Positions 21,255 through 30,520 of a DNA stretch of 64,000 nt are shown one piece after another. A model generated the notes under the pieces. The model had not been told where the DNA came from. It ran no database searches and worked only from the letters and a program-made list of their open reading frames with translations. The stretch comes from Plasmodiophora brassicae (taxonomy: Eukaryota > Endomyxa > Phytomyxea > Plasmodiophorida > Plasmodiophoridae). The first letter of the stretch is position 1; the number at the start of each line of letters is the position of its first letter. A program made the translations under genes and the position numbers. Location: assembly GCA_039704465.1 (NCBI GenBank), contig JASFAU010000007.1, positions 62,001-126,000 of the forward strand, read 5' to 3'.

Positions 21255-21320
21255 CTCCAGACGCGTCTGGAACAGACTGAATTGAGGGCAGACGTATTCC
21301 GCTCCAGACGCGTCTGGAAC
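21255..21320. promoter_or_regulatory. Two perfect palindromic elements upstream of the second CBM19-like gene
   Basis: CTCCAGACGCGTCTGGAAC occurs at 21255-21273 and again at 21302-21320. Each has a 14-base perfect palindrome (CCAGACGCGTCTGG). Centre-to-centre spacing is 47 bases, and the pair ends about 98 bases before the ATG. A diverged copy precedes the paralogue. This fits a dimeric transcription factor site. Confidence 0.6.
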
Positions 21321-21417
21321 GGATGACGATTTAAAGGCATGAAAGCGCGCGTATGTCCTGTCTCCAGAACGCGCAGCGCTGGGCCATTTTACAATCGGCA
21401 TTACCTGCTGAAGCACA

Positions 21418-22095
21418 ATGGGGACCATGATCGCTGCGCCCCTGTTTGCGGTCGCGCTTCTGCTGCTGGTCGCCCGGTGCGCCTCACAGCCTGGCGTCGC
21501 TGGCGACCGGTGCACGCTGCCAAACGGGGCCTTCGCATGCGGCGCCATCAACGCTCGGGGACAGGCCGCCATCATCGAATGCGTCAATGGCGTTTTTGTC
21601 AAAATCGATGACTGCGACAATGTCCCGAACACGTCGTGCCAGATGATCAATGGCCGCCCATTCTGCGTCGCCGCGAACAGCAACGCCAACGCGGGAGCCA
21701 AGGCAGCGCCCGTTCCGCCCATGAAGACCGTCAGCCCAGGACGTAAGGCGACACTTGCACCTACTACGAAGGGTGCCAGCAACGCCAGCGCCCCCAGTAC
21801 TGCGAATCCATTATTCTGCCTCGCCACCAACACGCCTACCAGCGCCAGTCGAACGCCCCCGCCAACGACAAAGCCAGCGGCAACGCAGGGGACACAACCA
21901 ACAGCCGCCACCGGAAACGTTCCTGGGGCGGCCTGCAGGAACCCAGCGGGCACGTTCCTGTGCGGTGCCAACAACAAGGCCGGCCAGGCCACCATCGTCC
22001 AGTGTGTTGGCGGCACCCTCATCAAGATCGACGACTGCAACGACGTGCCTCATACGGCCTGCCGGCTCATCAACGGCCTGCCCTTCTGCGTCTGA
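21418..22095 (+). CDS. Secreted protein with two CBM19-like cysteine repeats, paralogue
   Basis: Paralogue of 19075-19623, 225 aa from the ATG at 21418. It has a signal peptide (MIAAPLFAVALLLLVARCAS) and the same two cysteine repeats (CTLPNGAFACGAINARGQAA... and ACRNPAGTFLCGANN...), ending with the identical NGLPFCV. The linker is longer and different (Thr/Pro/Ala/Ser-rich, with one extra cysteine in PLFCLATNTP), so the linkers evolve faster than the modules. Likely chitin or other cell-wall glycan binding. The shared promoter palindrome suggests co-expression with its sister. Confidence 0.75.
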   Translation: MGTMIAAPLFAVALLLLVARCASQPGVAGDRCTLPNGAFACGAINARGQAAIIECVNGVFVKIDDCDNVPNTSCQMINGRPFCVAANSNANAGAKAAPVPPMKTVSPGRKATLAPTTKGASNASAPSTANPLFCLATNTPTSASRTPPPTTKPAATQGTQPTAATGNVPGAACRNPAGTFLCGANNKAGQATIVQCVGGTLIKIDDCNDVPHTACRLINGLPFCV

Positions 22096-22126
22096 CGCGC
22101 AAGCGTCGTCACCAGCTCGTTTCTGC

Positions 22127-22714
22127 ATGATGATTTCCTACCCCGTCAGCCGAGTCGCCCGATGGAGAACCTCTGGGATAAACAAACCCGAGTTGACGTC
22201 AATGCGAGGGGTGGTCGCGTGCCATGAAGATTCGAGTGATTCGTCAAGGCGCAACGAGATGACGTCCGAGATGGGGTGGAGCGACTGGGCGACGGCTGGC
22301 AACGAGCGTCACGTGCCGCCGCGTCGATCGCAGATCAGCGACGTGGAGGAGCTCCTTCCCGCACATTATGCCGAACGGTCCCTGAAGGATCAGCCGCCGG
22401 CCATCACCGAGGTGGACACCGTCGTAGGCGCTGGCAGATACCCAAAGTATCACAGGGTGGCGTCGAGAGACGCGCCCAGGGCCGTGTCTCGGTGCGTGTT
22501 ACGCGAACCGGCCACGGAGCTCTCCGAAACGGAGCGCATCGTGACGTCCTACGCGGTGACACCTTCAGCCGACGACGATCGCCCTGCGATCACCGACGCT
22601 GCCAGCATGGAGCGGCATCCGATGGTACGTGCCGTCAGCGGTGCACCCGCCGGTAAACCCGCGACCAAGAGCGCGCACCGCGATCGCGCTCTGAAGGAAC
22701 CCGTTGGCGTTTGA
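22127..22714 (+). CDS. Hypothetical hydrophilic protein
   Basis: Not recognised. The frame from ATG 22127 to the stop at 22712-22714 encodes 195 aa of charged, protein-like composition (EMGWSDWATAGNERHVPP, ISDVEELLPAHYAERSLKD, ITEVDTVVGAGRYPKYHRV). There is no signal peptide, membrane helix or cysteine pattern. The first Met lies only 31 bases after the stop of the preceding gene, so a later Met (22201 or 22258) may be the true start. No family assigned. Confidence 0.45.
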   Translation: MMISYPVSRVARWRTSGINKPELTSMRGVVACHEDSSDSSRRNEMTSEMGWSDWATAGNERHVPPRRSQISDVEELLPAHYAERSLKDQPPAITEVDTVVGAGRYPKYHRVASRDAPRAVSRCVLREPATELSETERIVTSYAVTPSADDDRPAITDAASMERHPMVRAVSGAPAGKPATKSAHRDRALKEPVGV

Positions 22715-22983
22715 GAGACAAAGGTCGCTACGCGAGCGGTCCCACCAAGGCGTAGGGGTGTAACTGTGCGACAATACACGAATTGGGCCCACGAAACGAC
22801 AAAGAGTAATGTTCCTGAACGCTGTTCAAGCCGGCCACTGTGTTCGACTGATGGCCCGGCCACTAAGCGTACGCCGGGCGATCTGCCTGATGCGGTACTC
22901 GACATTCTGGACCTGTGTTGGGCCTTCAATTGCGATAATTTATTGCCCCGAAAGTCCGCGGCAGTGTGGGTCGTTGCGTCGAG

Positions 22984-23528
22984 ATGGAGCACCTGCGTTC
23001 CTGGATCCGATCGACGCTGCCGCCGACCACCATGGCGATGCGCGTCTGCCATCACTCGGTCGCCACCGTCGCGGTCGCTGCCGCTCTTTGTGCGTCGTTG
23101 CCCACGTACGTCCACGATTGCTTGCCGCTGACGTGGTTCCCGTAGACGTGTTCGTCGCCGTGCACAAGGTGCCCTTGAGGGGCAACCTGGTGCTATACGT
23201 TGCTGTCGGGGTTGTGTCCATCCTGTTCCTGGCGCGATCCTTCCGGTACCTGACGCACGAGGCGCACCTGCCGCGCGTTCAGGAATCACGCGAATTCTTC
23301 AGCAAGCTGCGCGGGTTCTCGCTGAAGAAGGCCACCTACACACAGGTCGACGTCGACAAGAACCTCATGCGCGTCTCCGTCTCCATCGCACACCTGCAGG
23401 GCCTCGCCCTATTCTTCGTCGTCTTCGTCTTCGTCTCGCAACGCTTCGTCGCCCGGTTTGACCCCGATGTCAGCCTGGCCGCCTCCGTCATTGTTCCTGC
23501 CGCCCTGGCATACGCTGCCGCCCTGTAA
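22984..23528 (+). CDS. SSR3: TRAP-gamma-like (SSR3) translocon-associated membrane protein, 2 exons
   Basis: Candidate gamma subunit of the translocon-associated protein complex of the ER. Exons 22984-23089 and 23146-23528 give 162 aa (SSR3 of animals is about 185). Predicted topology matches the family: two helices close together (SVATVAVAAAL / YVAVGVVSILFLARSF), a cytosolic stretch (LPRVQESREFFSKLRGFSLKK), then two more helices (ALFFVVFVFVSQRFVARF; ASVIVPAALAYAAAL). The ARSFRYLTHE segment parallels the AFAYKNVKFVL region of SSR3. Sequence identity is low, so another four-helix ER protein is possible. The splice choice GTGCGT...CGTAG is one of several. Its 3' end converges with the zinc-finger gene at 23585. 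Confidence 0.5.
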
Positions 23529-23584
23529 ACCTCTTACGAATCGTCGGCCACGCGCCGCATCGTAACCAACGCTGTGTATAGGCG

Positions 23585-24512
23585 TTACGGCGCCGGTCCT
23601 GCACACGAAGCGCTGCAGAACGCGATCCCCTCTGCCAGGTATGCGTCCCGCCGGTACATGGCCTGTCGAGCGCGTCGCGTTAGATAGGCGACGGCAGCCG
23701 CCATGGCACGTGGAGCAGGCGCGTACCTTCCTGCAGGTGGCGCCCGCGCACGGCACCCGGTTGACTTCGTGGTAGGCGTCGGCGCAGGCGGCGTTGCAGA
23801 AGCCCTTGCTGATGAGCGTGTCCACGTGCATCTGGTCGGCGTGGCGCAGGGCGTAGCAGTGATAGCAACTGGCGCGCACCATGGCGACCTGTGTCGCCAC
23901 GATCTCGAACGCGTCGTCGTCGTCGCCGGCGAACCCCGAATCCGCCTCCGGTGCCGGTCGACGCCCCGACGATCGTAGCCATTCGTTACGAGCCTCCTGG
24001 AACGAGCGATGGCTCTCGTCCTCGTCGAACGCTCCGACGAGCGCCCCAGTCCCCGGGTCGGTCGTCATCGATGCCCGACGCGCTGACGATTGCATCCATT
24101 CGCGACGTGCCTCCTGGAACGACCGATGGCCCTCGTCCTCGTCGGCGGTTCCAGCAAGCGCTGTAGTCGTTGCCATTGCTGGGCAAGTGGCAGACGCGTC
24201 GCGTTTGGCGACGGGAGCGGCTCCCGGCGCCTGGATCGTGGTCAGCTTCGCCCCGGACCGTCCCGAGCGCTTCGGTTTGGCAACCGTCTTGGCCTGCTGC
24301 AAGATCTCGGCGGCGAGGCGACGTATCGAGGTCGGCCTGGAGTTCTCCCAGATCAGGCCGCGGTTGCGTGCCTTGCGTGCCTCGAAATCGACGCGCGCCT
24401 CATCGCGTTTCGTCCGCAGGAACGCCAGGCGGTGCTCCATGTCGAGCAGATCGGCGCGCAGCTGTTCCGATGGCTTGCGGACCGGGCGACCGCGGCGCCG
24501 ACCATCCATCAT
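23585..24512 (-). CDS. Double zinc-finger (TRASH/MYM-like) protein with internal repeats, 2 exons
   Basis: Function unknown. Exon 24512-23727 joins 23662-23585 across a 64-base intron, giving 287 aa. The N-terminal part has a basic start (MMDGRRRGRPVRK) and a helical segment (MEHRLAFLRTKRDEARVDF). Two near-repeats follow: DEDEGHRSFQEARREWMQSS and DEDESHRSFQEARNEWLRSS. The C-terminal part has two zinc-finger-like units, CYHC...GFCNAAC and CAGATC...AFCSASC, the second completed only after splicing. The FCxxxC endings recall TRASH or MYM-type fingers. Likely a nuclear protein-protein or nucleic-acid contact. A decayed copy lies at 29970-30520. Confidence 0.65.
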
Positions 24513-24670
24513 GGGGTCGACGACCGATGTAGAGAGCGGAATCGCTCCGGGTCTGTGACGTTATCCGACTCGGTGTGGGTACCATGGATCATCATGCCAA
24601 CCCAGGCTTCAATGCACTGGTGCGTGACGGGATCGGATCTTGGCAGATCGGCGATGGATGTCGATCAATA

Positions 24671-24976
24671 CTATTCTTTGTATATCTGACTACGAGGGGG
24701 ACTGTTCCGGATTCTGCGGCGCTTTGCCGCGCCCGATTCCGGCCAACCACGTGATCGGTCGACGTATTCGCCATTCTGCCCGTCGATAGTCTGGGCACAT
24801 ACGATTTTGTCAGCAACGATATGGGCCAGGAACCTGGGTCCATAATCGAACATCTGTAGTCGCCGCGCACGACGCAGCGCTCGTTTGACTCCCGCGGCCG
24901 ATCCAGGAGGCTCGGCCGTTAGGAAATCGGCACCTGTCTGCATGTGCTGGACAAAGAGTCGCGCTCGTCTGGCCAT
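24671..24976 (-). CDS. Hypothetical protein, C-terminal part (5' exons unresolved)
   Basis: From a Met at 24976 the frame reads 101 aa of protein-like sequence (MARRARLFVQHMQTGADFLT, RLQMFDYGPRFLAHIVADKI, QNGEYVDRSRGWPE) ending in a basic tail. The same frame stays open to 25444, but the upstream part overlaps two diverged repeat units and may include introns. No family recognised, no membrane segment. Confidence 0.4.
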   Translation of the reverse strand: MARRARLFVQHMQTGADFLTAEPPGSAAGVKRALRRARRLQMFDYGPRFLAHIVADKIVCAQTIDGQNGEYVDRSRGWPESGAAKRRRIRNSPPRSQIYKE

Positions 24977-25159
24977 GGCTGCAGAGACGTCGGAATCAAG
25001 GGTGGACCACCGTGGGGGATGCACGTTCGGCACGCCCGCGCTCCCCCATCTGGTTCTGAGGATCACCTGCGCGGCACACTGGCACAGCAGCACAGCAGTT
25101 AAGGTCGTACAGGCGCAACCGGCAGGACGCTCAGGCACGTACTTGGGACTGACCGGGAG

Positions 25160-25480
25160 CTTGCGCGGACGACACCTTGCGCACGCTTCCCTCGAAGTCG
25201 TCGACGACCTTGTGGTCTTGGCGCCGAGGCGAAAGGGCTTGGGCGATTTCAATGCGCATCGTCGTGGGTGCGTGTTCGCCAAGGCCGCCCGCCTCGGTTC
25301 GGCGCGTCGTTGCTGCTGACTCCCGACCCAGCAGCGGTTAGGGGGGCAGTAACGCCCAGGATTGCATTCAACAGGAGTTGCAGGCGCCACCGTGTGGACT
25401 AGGCGGGGGACCTGCGAGAACGACACCTTGTGCCCCTTCGACAACGACTGGGTGGCCTTGGCGCCGAAGCGGGCAGCGCT
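25160..25480. repeat. Two diverged direct repeats of about 90 bases
   Basis: Units at about 25160-25255 and 25402-25480 share CGACACCTTG(C/T)GC..CTTC and TGG(T/C)CTTGGCGCCGA.GCG. Read on the minus strand they encode LGAK(T/A)T-like peptides, so they may be repeats within a protein or remnants of local duplication. Confidence 0.45.
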
Positions 25481-26475
25481 TGTGGGACGCGTCGGCGCTC
25501 GTCGCGACGAACGCGACGCGTAGGACGCGCCCCATGTCGATAGATCAAGCCGATTGCCGTCGCAGTAGGAACGGCGTCAGGTGAGCTTGTAGGTCCTGAT
25601 TAGGCGAGGCGGAGCGTATCCGCCCCGTTCTTCAGCGCCTAATCGACGCGCCATATACGTACAGCGTTGCACGTCAAGCACCTTAGGTGTCGATGAACGC
25701 CAGGAAGCGACCGACCCGTACGTTCCCGCATCCTGACCGTTAGCTTCGTCGGATACTCGAACGCCGCACGGTTTGTGGGTGCGTCCCCGACCGCCAGCAG
25801 CGGATCAGAGAAGGGTGTGCGACGAAAAGCGTCGGTCGGCGTTATCCGAACGCAAGGTGGCTACTCGGTCCAGAACGAGCTCTGGACGTCCATTCCTCCC
25901 GGAGTGAAGGCGGGTCGCATGGCGATCCCGAAGTCCTGATGAAGCGGCCTGCAAGGTCCTCTGGGAGGCGAACCTGGAGACCGTTACCCACTGGAAGTTC
26001 TACAGGCCGTCACTTCCGACCATTTGGCGTACCTGTCAAGTTCAGCGTGGCCGACATCGCGATACAAATTAACTGGATCGGCGTGGCAGCACAGGAAGCA
26101 GCCGGATTTAAATATGCAGCCGAAATGAATTCTAAGCGTGTTCGTCGCGCCGCCCGTTGCTCAGTGCTATAGCCGTTGCCGTGTGAGCAATTAAGCTCCT
26201 TGCAATACCCGGCAGCGTCGACCAGTTCTGTTCAAGGCCAACACGAACCGCCCAGGAAACATCATCACAACCACCTAAACAACAACACCGACACTAACAC
26301 TACCAGCAAGAACGGCAACAAGAACGGCAATAACAAGCACGTACGGGCGCTCGGGAAAGTAGAGAACATGATCGTTCCAGCAGTCGAGTTTATCGAGAAA
26401 GCGCGGAACGGCACCACAGATCCGCAGCTGAAATGATCACCTTGATGATATAAGGACCCTGAGTGAACGGGCGGC
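25481..26475. other. No gene recognised; AAC-rich tract
   Basis: About 1 kb with short frames only. An AAC/ACA-rich tract at about 26250-26345 would encode an Asn/Thr/His-rich stretch followed by VRALGKVENMIVPAVEFIEK, which is protein-like, but there is no upstream ATG in frame nearby. It could be an exon of an unrecognised gene. Confidence 0.35.
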
Positions 26476-26569
26476 CAGTGCTACGTAGGTAGCCTGGCCG
26501 TCGACCGACGTCCGAAGTCCCAACTCGCAACAACGTGCATCAGCGGTACGTACGCGGACGCAGACCGTG

Positions 26570-27057
26570 GCACAGTCGAATACGTCGGAGCTACATAGGC
26601 AGATGGTCTCCTGCAGGCTAGAAGCGTTGCGTGGCTTGAGGGTTCCATGGAGCGCATTGTTTTCGGGGGAAGACATTGGCGAGCGACGGCGTCTGGACGA
26701 TGGCGCTCAGCGCCATCATCCGGGCAGCCGCCGCGGCCGCGCGAGACGCCGGCGCTTTGCGGCTCGAGGTTACTCGTCGGCAGGCTGCCGCCGACCGTCG
26801 CCGACGAGACTTTGAGGAGCGCCGCCAAGCCCCCAGCGCTACAAGCCGAGGAAGTTGATCTTGATGAGGAGGGGGCCGAGATCCATGTTCTCCGCGATGA
26901 CCTGTACGTCTTGGATCAACGTGCTGATGAGCAACTAGCTGAATCTGCTGGTCAAGAACTCGATGCGCCAGCACGCGCGTCGTCTTCGGCGCCGGCTGGA
27001 GGCTCAGCGACACCCTCCACATCGTCTCATCGCAACCACTTGCCGCCCAGCGCGTGA
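26570..27057 (+). pseudogene. Frameshifted copy of the coiled-coil gene at 27371-27883
   Basis: The left palindrome arm holds recognisable pieces in three frames: MVSCRLEALRGLRVPWSALF from about 26603, then LRLEVTRRQAAADRRRRDFEE in a second frame from about 26720, then AEIHVLRDDLYVLDQ and a Ser/Ala/Pro-rich tail ending HLPPSA at 27055-27057 in a third. Two frameshifts separate them, so this copy is probably not functional as written unless short introns remove the breaks, for which I saw no good sites. Confidence 0.7.
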
Positions 27058-27370
27058 GCCGGTTCATGGCCCGAGATGGCGCCCATGTGAAATGGGCGGA
27101 ACCCGAATAAACGCGTTTCTCGCTGTATGTTTCCCGTGACCTGGGCTGGGACGGTGGCGCCATGCATGTTTCGCATGGTTCAGCCTGGTTTGTACGTCGT
27201 CGATGGTGTGTATACTCACAACGACGACGACGTACAAACCAGGCGGAGCCATGCGAAACATGCATGGCGCCACCGTCCCAGCCCAGGTCACGGGAAACAT
27301 ACAGCGAGAAATCTGTTTTATTCGAGTTTCGCCCGTTTCACATGGGGGCCATCTCGGGTCATGAACCGGC

Positions 27371-27883
27371 TCACGTGCTGGGCGGCAAGTGGCGGTTGTG
27401 ATGGGACGAGGACGAAGGTGCCTTTGAGCCTCCAGCCCGCGACGAGGACGACGCGCACGCTGGGGCATCGGGTTGACATGCAGCTTCCCGAAGCTGTTCG
27501 GCATGTTGATCTAGCGCATAGAGGTCGTCGCGAAGAGCATGGATCTCCGCATCCTCCCCGTCGAGAGCAGCTTCCTCCGCTTCGCGGCGCTCCATGAAGT
27601 CTCGTCGGCGACGGTCGGCAGCGGCCTGTCGACGAGAAATCTCGAACCGCAAAGCGCGAGCGTCTCGCTCGGCCGCAGCGGCTGCCCGGCGCTGAGCGCC
27701 GCCATCGTCCGGACGCTGGCGCTCGCCAATGTCTTCCCCTGAGAACAATGAGCTCCATGGAACCCTCAAGCCACGCGACGCTTCTAGCCTGCAGGAGACC
27801 ATCTGCCCAGCTCCGACGTGTTCAACTGTGCCACGGTCTGCGTCCGCGTACCGCCGACGCACGTTGTTGCGAGTAAGCGACAT
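27371..27883 (-). CDS. Coiled-coil hypothetical protein in right palindrome arm
   Basis: Unknown function, 170 aa from the first in-frame ATG (27883). A less structured N-terminus is followed by a charged coiled-coil-like region (RRQAAADRRRRDFMERREAE, then EIHALRDDLYALDQHAEQLR) and a Ser/Ala/Gly/Pro tail ending NRHLPPST. It is the intact partner of the broken copy at 26570-27057; the pair lies tail to tail in a palindrome. The coil has leucine/alanine spacing suggestive of dimerisation, but there is no canonical bZIP basic region. Confidence 0.55.
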   Translation of the reverse strand: MSLTRNNVRRRYADADRGTVEHVGAGQMVSCRLEASRGLRVPWSSLFSGEDIGERQRPDDGGAQRRAAAAAERDARALRFEISRRQAAADRRRRDFMERREAEEAALDGEDAEIHALRDDLYALDQHAEQLREAACQPDAPACASSSSRAGGSKAPSSSSHHNRHLPPST

Positions 27884-27923
27884 CGGACGTCGGTCGACGG
27901 CCACGCTACCTACGTAGCACTGT

Positions 27924-28700
27924 CCAACGGCGACACCTGCTAGAGTGTACGCGCAGTTTGATGGATCAATCGTCAGCCAACCTCAGCAGCACTCCAAGCG
28001 CGGGCTCGGAAGATCCGCATCGGTTCTCACATGTTAATCATACTGGAGGACGCGCCAAGCAGCGATGTCATCGCTCCAATTCAAACGTCTGTGAAGGCGT
28101 ATATGATTGTGTTCTACAAACCACGTCCCGCACAACGAGAGCGCAGTGACATAGGAACGGCGGGCGATCGCCGGGCGCCGTTCATTAATTATCCAGAATC
28201 GGTCGGACGCTGTTCTGGATAGTTATGTTGCTGAACTCTCGGCCAGATTAGATGGCGCACTCACAACAGCCCCTTATCAATGCGATGCTGTTAAAGTCGC
28301 CGTCCGGACGTCATGGACGTACCTTCAAGGCCATCAGTACAGTTGAGGAGCAAAGAAAAAGAACCTGCGTCTCTTTCACTCGGAACAAGCGTTCGGGCTC
28401 CCTGGTTTTATGTAGGTAGAATCGATTTACTTAGAGCCTCCGCGGCATGTCGTTGCAGACCTCGGTTCGGCGGTTCCTCAAGAATGTTTCTCCCCGTTGC
28501 CGCAGTTTCCTCTCGCGTGCCGAACGGGCTGCCTTTCGAGGATCGATGCTATTCTTGGTACCTCTGGGCTCTGGCTGCGCACTCCGCAAGGCCTGTTCCG
28601 GGGTCCGCGGGGCCGTGAGGCGCCCGATTTCGAGATGTTCATTCTGCTTTTGACCCAGCGATCGGGATCGCTCTCAACATTGCGAAAGAATCCATCCGTC
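27924..28700. other. No gene recognised upstream of the Skp1-ANK gene
   Basis: Short frames only. The frame that continues into the gene at 28701 is open from 28497, but the upstream residues are arginine/proline-rich and not family-like, so I take 28701 as start. A pair of short AT-rich inverted segments occurs near 28185-28225 (ATTATCCAGAATCGG / TTCTGGATAGTTAT). Confidence 0.35.
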
Positions 28701-29981
28701 ATGCGTATCGCCAGTCGTCGCCCGCACGTCAGCGCCGTTCTGTCGCCGTCCACCCTGGCCCTGATCATCGCCCTCTCATGCATTGCGGTTGACAACAGCG
28801 CCGCCGGCGTCGAACACCTGCTCAAGTCCGGTGTCGACAGAACACGGCACCGTGTCGATACCGAGTCTGCCATGTGGCACTCCGGGCTGCTGCATGACAA
28901 GATTCGTGACCGACTCGGCGTCATCGGCAACGGAGTGGCCATTCTTGTGGAACATGTCGCCTGTACCGAGCTAGAGGTGATTGTCGACTTCATCAACGTC
29001 TTACGTCCGAGTGCCTATGAGGTGAAAGTCAGCTACTGAGATTTGGACTGCTTCTGTCCGCTAAATGAGGTGATGGTGTCACAGGTTGATCGGGCTGCGA
29101 AGTTCATCATGCGGAGAACGCGCTTCGTAGATACCCGGGGCCTGTTCCGCCTCGTAGCAGCCGCTAACGCCATGGGAATGCGGGCGCTTGCCGTCGCGCT
29201 CTCTGTGAGAAATGATAATTACGACCTGGCGGATCCCGAACAATTTCAAACTATGGAGCGTGTATCCGGCGCCTTCATGTTCCATTTCGGCCTAGTCAGG
29301 CTACGTATCAATGCGCACTCGGACTCCCAGAGGGCAATCGACAAGGCACTTCGCAGCATACTTGTGTTTGGAGGCGATGCCGACATGGTAACTTGCCCCC
29401 TTCGGGACGCCGAAACCGGATCCCTTCTGCACTGGGCGGCGAGCGACGGTGAAGAACTTGTCCTGGACCTCCTGCGCCACCACATTCCTGGCATCGATTT
29501 CAATCTTGTCAATGAGCAGGGCTACACGCCCCTGCATCTGGCGGTGCTCAACGACCGTGCTGGGATCATTGAGCGCCTGGTTGCTAGTCCCGGGATCGAC
29601 GTTAATGCCAGGGACATCCATGGGCATACACCCCTGTCGCTAGCCGCGATGCGATGTAGTGCATCATCCGTTGCCGAGCTGCTGAAGGCTTCCGACATCA
29701 ACGTCAACGAGCGTGCACCAGGTGGCTTTGGCAACGACGGCTGCTTTTGGACGCCGCTGCAATGGGCCGCAACTCAAGGAGCTGACCTGCGTTCCTCTGA
29801 AGTCATCCTTTCACTGGTCTGGGACCTTCGTGTCGATACCAAAGCGCAAGACGCGTACCAGAGAACGGCTCGGGCCCTGGCTATGGGCTGTGGCTTTCTT
29901 GATGTCGTGCGCCTACTAGAGGACGCTGATAACATTCGCAGGAGCGCTGCTCAGCATAGAGGAGCGCACCGTGATGACTAG
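28701..29981 (+). CDS. Skp1/BTB-like domain plus ankyrin repeats, with N-terminal hydrophobic signal, 2 exons
   Basis: Exons 28701-29027 and 29085-29981 give 407 aa. The N-terminus (MRIASRRPHVSAVLSPSTLALIIALSC) looks like a signal peptide or anchor. The next part aligns with the Skp1/POZ fold: LLHDKIRDRLGVIGNGVAIL, CTELEVIVDFINVLR, then, across the intron, FVDTRGLFRLVAAANAMGMRAL, which mirrors the DQGTLFELILAANYLDIK region of Skp1. Three to four ankyrin repeats follow (GSLLHWAASDGEELVLDLL; GYTPLHLAVLNDRAGIIERL; GHTPLSLAAMRCSASSVAEL; FWTPLQWAATQGADL). Skp1 bridges cullin and F-box proteins in SCF ubiquitin ligases; fused to ankyrins it could recruit targets to, or block, such a ligase. If the signal peptide is real the product would leave the cell. 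Function is inference. Confidence 0.75.
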
Positions 29982-30520
29982 GCGTGTTCCAAACGGCGTG
30001 GAACTTCCATCGTCGCGCCCACGAGACAATACACTGCTTTCACTTCGGGACTCCTGGGATGAACGATGGCCCTCCACATTAATGTCGTCTGAAACCGCAT
30101 CGAGGAACCGCTCCACGCGTCTGGATCGTGGTCCCTTCAGCCACGGGTCCTGCGGTGGGCATCAGCTTGTCGCCCCGCCCAACCAGTTGTGAGACGGTAC
30201 GTATCGCGGTCGACCTGATCATGTCCCCCATGCCCAGTTGGTCGCGGTGCGTTCGCAGGAGCACGAACTGGCGCGCCACGTCCACAGCCTAGCGCGCGTA
30301 TCATTCGGCGCCGCGCCGACTATCCAACATGGGGTGGCCGACCTATGGTCGGCATAGAAATGCTTTGAATCGCTCCGGATCTGTCATGTACCCAATTTGT
30401 CGTGTACCACGGCCGGTGGTCATCACGCTCTTCTAGATGCCAGGCGTGACTGAATGCCGGCTTCAATGCACTGGTGCTTGACGGATCGTAGGAGAGCGGC
30501 AATCGATGTCGGGGATGCAC
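29970..30520 (-). pseudogene. Decayed copy of the double zinc-finger gene (23585-24512) and its 5' flank
   Basis: Landmarks in the same order as 23960-24640: an EGHRSSQESRSESS-like remnant of the EGHRSFQEARREWM repeat near 30030-30070, VLLRTHRDQ similar to AFLRTKRDE near 30240-30270, then upstream flank blocks ATGGGGT.G.CGACC, GAATCGCTCCGG.TCTGT and GGCTTCAATGCACTGGTGC.TGACGG (30460-30485 versus 24607-24632). Reading frames are broken and the zinc fingers are absent. The match supports a dispersed duplication followed by decay. Confidence 0.65.

Larger units (their letters stand above)
26476..27923. repeat. Large imperfect inverted duplication (palindrome 2, about 1.45 kb)
   Basis: The left arm from CAGTGCTACGTAGGTAGC (26476) is the reverse complement of the right arm ending at 27923. 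The arms meet near 27203-27221 with a spacer of about 19 bases. The inner 80-90 bases on each side (CCTGGTTTGTACGTCGTCG and its complement, back to the TTTCTCGCTGTATG block) are nearly identical. The outer arms have diverged by substitutions and indels. Each arm carries one copy of the same gene, pointing toward the centre. Confidence 0.93.

Noticed and set aside
21063..22040. Minus-strand 325-aa frame opposite the second chitin-binding-like gene
   Set aside because: It mirrors the plus-strand cysteine modules; signal peptide, cysteines and paralogy support the plus strand.
23409..23584. Extension of the zinc-finger frame into the TRAP-gamma-like gene
   Set aside because: A GTACGC to GACAG intron gives a matching second zinc finger and stop at 23585.
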